From the NCBI GenBank assembly GCA_039182515.1, contig JBCDCE010000020.1, forward strand, positions 1-57,906: 57,906 nt of DNA. The letters run 5' to 3'. Positions 54,982 to 57,906 of this stretch are shown piece after piece. The stretch's first letter is position 1. The number at the start of each line of letters is the position of its first letter. Under the pieces are notes generated by a model that had not been told where the DNA came from, searched no databases, and saw nothing but the letters and a program-made list of their open reading frames with translations. A program made the translations under genes and the position numbers. This stretch comes from JBCDCE01 sp039182515 (GTDB lineage: Bacteria; Pseudomonadota; Alphaproteobacteria; Rhodobacterales; Rhodobacteraceae).

Positions 54982-56430
54982 ATGACGTCACTCATTCATC
55001 CCGTACTTCTCTGCGGCGGTTCAGGCACACGCCTTTGGCCCTTGTCGCGCAAGTCGTACCCCAAGCAATTTGTGAACCTCATTGGCGAAAATAGCCTCTT
55101 TCAGGCCTCAGCGCAGCGCTTGAGTGGCCCAGGGTTTGCGGCTCCGTCCATCGTCACCGGCGCGGATTTTCGCTTTGTCGTCATCGAGCAATTGGCCAGC
55201 CTTCAAATGGTCGCAGCAGATATTTTGATTGAACCAAGCGCAAAAAACACGGCCGCAGCCGTTTGTGCCGCGGCTTTGTCACTAGAGGCGCGCGATCCGG
55301 GATCTTTGATGCTTGTGGCGCCTTCGGACCATGTCATCCCCGATCATGCGGCCTTCGCGGATGCCGTCAAGGTTGCAGCCAAATCTGCTCTCGCGGGCCG
55401 CCTTGTGACCTTTGGTATCCAACCTGATCGCGCAGAGACGGGATATGGATGGCTAGAGCTTCATGAAGCGCTCAGCGTCGATCATGCGCTTGAAGCTGTT
55501 GAACTCAGCGGTTTTGTTGAAAAACCCGACCAGGCTAAAGCCGAAGCGCTGCTGGCGGGCGGCAAACATTTGTGGAATGCGGGGATCTTCCTGTTTTCGA
55601 CAACAACCATTCTGGCGGCCTTCAAAGCGCATGCGCCAGAGGTTTTGTCGGCTGTTAGGGAGGCTTTTGACGCAGCAGAAAAGGATCTGTCGTTTGTGCG
55701 ATTGGATCCAGAGACCTGGGAAACGGTTCCAGACATCTCCATCGATTATGCGGTGATGGAGCGTGCTGATAACCTCGATGTGGTGCCCTTTGCAGGTGCT
55801 TGGTCCGATTTGGGAGATTGGAACGCGGTTTGGCGCGAGTCGGCCGCTGACGAGACCGCTGTGGTCACTTCTGGTCCTGCAACCGCGCTTGATTGCGAAG
55901 GCACGCTTTTGCAGGCCACCAGCGAGGCCCAGCATGTGGTGGGCATCGGTTTGAAAGACATTGTTGCCGTGGCGATGCCGGATGCGGTGCTTGTGGCGTC
56001 TAAAGACCGTGCTCAGGACGTCAAAACAGCGGTTGCGGCGCTGAAAGCCAAAAGCGTTGAACAAGCAGAGACGTTGCCCCGCGATTATAGGCCTTGGGGG
56101 TGGTACGAAGGTTTGGTCGTTGGGTCACGGTTTCAGGTCAAACGGATTGTTGTGCATCCCGGCGCTGCACTTTCCCTGCAAAGCCACTACCACCGCGCGG
56201 AGCATTGGATAGTGGTGGAAGGTGTGGCCAAGGTTACAATCAACGACGAGATCAAATTCGTCGGCGAAAACCAATCCGTCTATGTCCCACTTGGCGCCGT
56301 CCACCGGATGGAAAATCCTGGTAAACTGCAACTCACGTTGATTGAAGTCCAAACGGGCAGCTATTTGGGTGAAGACGACATCATACGCTATGAGGATATC
56401 TATGCGCGCGGGCAGGGCGCCAAGGGATGA
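54982..56430 (+). CDS. manC: Mannose-1-phosphate guanylyltransferase / mannose-6-phosphate isomerase
   Basis: A bifunctional type II enzyme, 482 residues. N-terminal guanylyltransferase (about 1-340) opens with VLLCGGSGTRLWPLSRKSYPKQF and has the FVEKPDQAKAEALL and WNAGIFLF segments. The C-terminal cupin isomerase (about 360-475) has RPWGWYEGL, HPGAALSLQSHYHRAEHWIVVEG with metal-binding His, and the YVPLGAVHRMENPG segment. It supplies GDP-mannose for the EPS. Its stop overlaps manB by 4 bases. Confidence 0.96.
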   Translation: MTSLIHPVLLCGGSGTRLWPLSRKSYPKQFVNLIGENSLFQASAQRLSGPGFAAPSIVTGADFRFVVIEQLASLQMVAADILIEPSAKNTAAAVCAAALSLEARDPGSLMLVAPSDHVIPDHAAFADAVKVAAKSALAGRLVTFGIQPDRAETGYGWLELHEALSVDHALEAVELSGFVEKPDQAKAEALLAGGKHLWNAGIFLFSTTTILAAFKAHAPEVLSAVREAFDAAEKDLSFVRLDPETWETVPDISIDYAVMERADNLDVVPFAGAWSDLGDWNAVWRESAADETAVVTSGPATALDCEGTLLQATSEAQHVVGIGLKDIVAVAMPDAVLVASKDRAQDVKTAVAALKAKSVEQAETLPRDYRPWGWYEGLVVGSRFQVKRIVVHPGAALSLQSHYHRAEHWIVVEGVAKVTINDEIKFVGENQSVYVPLGAVHRMENPGKLQLTLIEVQTGSYLGEDDIIRYEDIYARGQGAKG

Positions 56431-57800
56431 CCGAGCTCACCTGCTTTAAAGCCTATGACATTCGCGGGCGCTTGGGCGTCGATCTGCACGATGACATTGC
56501 CTTTCGCATCGCGCGGGGCTTTGCGGAGGCGCTTGGCGCCAAGACCATTGTTTTGGGCCGCGATGTGCGCGCCTCGTCGGAAGCCTTGGCGGCTGAAGTG
56601 GCGCGCGGTTTGCAACTGCAAGGCTGTGATGTGCTGGATTTGGGGCTCTCGGGCACCGAAGAAATATATCACGCCGTGACCCATTTTGGCGCGGATGCAG
56701 GCATCTGCGTGACGGCGTCGCATAATCCCATGGATTACAATGGGATGAAAATGGTGCGCGCGGGCTCTGCGCCTTTGGATGCGGCCAGCGGCTTGTCTGC
56801 GATCAAAGCGCTTGCTGAAGCTGACGCCTTTGTAGCCTCCGAGACACCAGGCCAACTCCGGGACGTGTCGCAGGAGGCGCGGGCGGCCTATGTTGAAACC
56901 GTCATAAAATTCACAGAAACTTCTGCCCTTAAGCCTATGAAAATACTTGTGAATGCCGGTCACGGCACGGCTGGGCCCACCTTTGATGCCATCGCGCAGG
57001 CCTTGAGTGCGCAAAATGCACCTTTAAGCTTTGAGCGGATGTTCCATACGCCAGATGGCAGTTTTCCCGAAGGCATTCCAAATCCGCTTTTGCCTGAAAA
57101 CCAGCCCGCAACAGCCGAAGCTGTCGTGTCCCATGGCGCCGATTTTGGCGTGGCCTGGGATGGGGATTTTGATCGGTGTTTCTTCTTTGATCACACCGGC
57201 GCGTTTATCGACGGCGAATATGTTGTGGGTCTCTTGGCTGAGGCGTTCTTGGCGCAAAGCCCCGGCGAAAAGATCATTCATGATCCGCGCATCATTTGGA
57301 ACACGCAAGACGTGGTGACGCGGGCAGGCGGAAAGCCCATACAATCGCGCACCGGCCACGCGTTTATCAAACAAGCGATGCGGGATGAGAATGCGATCTA
57401 TGGGGGTGAGATGTCGGCTCACCATTACTTCCGCGACTTTGTTTATTGCGACAGCGGCATGATTCCCTGGCTACTTATCGCTGAGCTCGTGAGCCGCCGC
57501 GGACCCTTACGCGATTTGGTGGCAGAGCGCATTGCGGCCTTTCCATCCTCTGGTGAGATTAATTTCAAACTCAAAGATCCCAAGGCCGCCATCGCGCGGG
57601 TGCGCGCCAAGTTTGAGCCACAGGCGCTGCAGATTGATGAGGCCGATGGCATAGGCTTTGATATGGGGCCATGGCGCTTCAATCTGCGCAGTTCCAACAC
57701 AGAGCCCGTGGTGCGGCTCAATGTGGAGAGCAGGGGCGATGCCCCCTTGGTTGAGGCTAAGGTTTCTGAAATTTCCGCTTGGTTGACGTCTGAAAGCTAG
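56427..57800 (+). CDS. manB: Phosphomannomutase/phosphoglucomutase
   Basis: Converts mannose 6-phosphate to mannose 1-phosphate (and possibly glucose phosphates); 457 residues, alpha-D-phosphohexomutase family. Starts with CFKAYDIRGRLG; catalytic phosphoserine in CVTASHNPMDYNGMK; metal loop DGDFDR; sugar-binding GEMSAHHYFRDF; and the phosphate-binding RSSNTEP near the C-terminus. Coupled to manC by ATGA overlap, the usual order for GDP-mannose supply in EPS loci. Confidence 0.96.
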   Translation: MTELTCFKAYDIRGRLGVDLHDDIAFRIARGFAEALGAKTIVLGRDVRASSEALAAEVARGLQLQGCDVLDLGLSGTEEIYHAVTHFGADAGICVTASHNPMDYNGMKMVRAGSAPLDAASGLSAIKALAEADAFVASETPGQLRDVSQEARAAYVETVIKFTETSALKPMKILVNAGHGTAGPTFDAIAQALSAQNAPLSFERMFHTPDGSFPEGIPNPLLPENQPATAEAVVSHGADFGVAWDGDFDRCFFFDHTGAFIDGEYVVGLLAEAFLAQSPGEKIIHDPRIIWNTQDVVTRAGGKPIQSRTGHAFIKQAMRDENAIYGGEMSAHHYFRDFVYCDSGMIPWLLIAELVSRRGPLRDLVAERIAAFPSSGEINFKLKDPKAAIARVRAKFEPQALQIDEADGIGFDMGPWRFNLRSSNTEPVVRLNVESRGDAPLVEAKVSEISAWLTSES

Positions 57801-57863
57801 CGCGCCGTCTCAACTCCTAGACTCACTCCGCACACTACTCGTTTCCGGGAGGCAAAGCCGACT

Positions 57864-57895
57864 AGCCCCCGACCGCCCCCCTGGGCGGGGGCTTT
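57864..57895 (+). terminator. GC-rich terminator after manB
   Basis: Inverted repeat AGCCCC / GGGGCT enclosing CCGCCC / GGGCGG, followed by CTTTC on the plus strand, about 65 bases after the manB stop. It is a likely intrinsic terminator for the kinase-manC-manB run. Confidence 0.7.
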
Positions 57896-57906
57896 CAGCC
57901 CGACGC

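Noticed and set aside
57801..57906. GC-rich window end considered as a tRNA
   Set aside because: No cloverleaf or TTC loop can be drawn; the inverted repeat fits a simple terminator.

Overview
The window is a chromosomal segment of an alphaproteobacterium, most likely a Rhodobacteraceae (Roseobacter-group) species. This is judged from gene content: a liv branched-chain amino-acid ABC operon, class II DAHP synthase, the yicC-gmk-gamma-carbonic anhydrase run, an AlaC-type aminotransferase, a GlxA-type AraC regulator and a possible CtrA box. No rRNA, tRNA, insertion sequence, integrase or CRISPR array was seen.

Bases 1-20,000 are mostly core metabolism. A liv operon reads leftward (livK-livG-livF-small secreted protein-livH-livM, the last cut by the window edge), with a strong hairpin after livK. 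A periplasmic PQQ-type sugar dehydrogenase and alanine dehydrogenase follow. Then come an alanine-type aminotransferase and a MurL/MurD2-like pair. That pair suggests that D-glutamate of peptidoglycan is made by epimerising UDP-MurNAc-L-Ala-L-Glu rather than by glutamate racemase. Next are a GlxA-type regulator, aroG-type DAHP synthase, a PAS protein, yicC, gmk, a gamma-carbonic anhydrase, a trans-sulfuration enzyme and phoR. The pst-pho genes that commonly follow phoR are absent.

Bases 20,190-57,800 are a large exopolysaccharide (EPS) locus. An ExoF/Wza-like export protein sits at the left end. A Wzc-type tyrosine autokinase plus manC-manB sit at the right end. Between them are galU, galE, an ExoY-type initiating sugar transferase, three GT4 glycosyltransferases, a Wzy-like polymerase, a Wzx flippase, two sulfotransferases, a pyruvyl transferase, two paralogous beta-helix proteins and a very large G8/CHRD/beta-helix protein. 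The expected product is a Wzx/Wzy-type polymer, probably containing Glc/Gal and Man or a GDP-mannose-derived sugar, and probably made anionic by sulfate and pyruvate ketals.

Embedded in this locus (33,624-39,681) is a complete, previously easy-to-miss lasso-peptide cluster. It consists of an ABC exporter, a 46-residue precursor gene too short for ordinary gene lists (35,594-35,734), a PqqD-like recognition protein (B1), a transglutaminase-like leader peptidase (B2), an asparagine-synthetase-like cyclase (C) and an HPr-kinase-like protein. The precursor has the exact Y-x2-P-x-[L/I]-x3-G-x5-T-x leader signature, a predicted 24-residue core with a Thr1-Asp9 ring, and a C-terminal serine. A C-terminal serine is the residue that paeninodin-type kinases phosphorylate. 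A nucleotidyltransferase of the family found in such kinase-containing clusters lies 12 kb away, next to the ExoF-like gene. The most interesting hypothesis is a phosphorylated lasso peptide made and perhaps deployed together with the exopolysaccharide.
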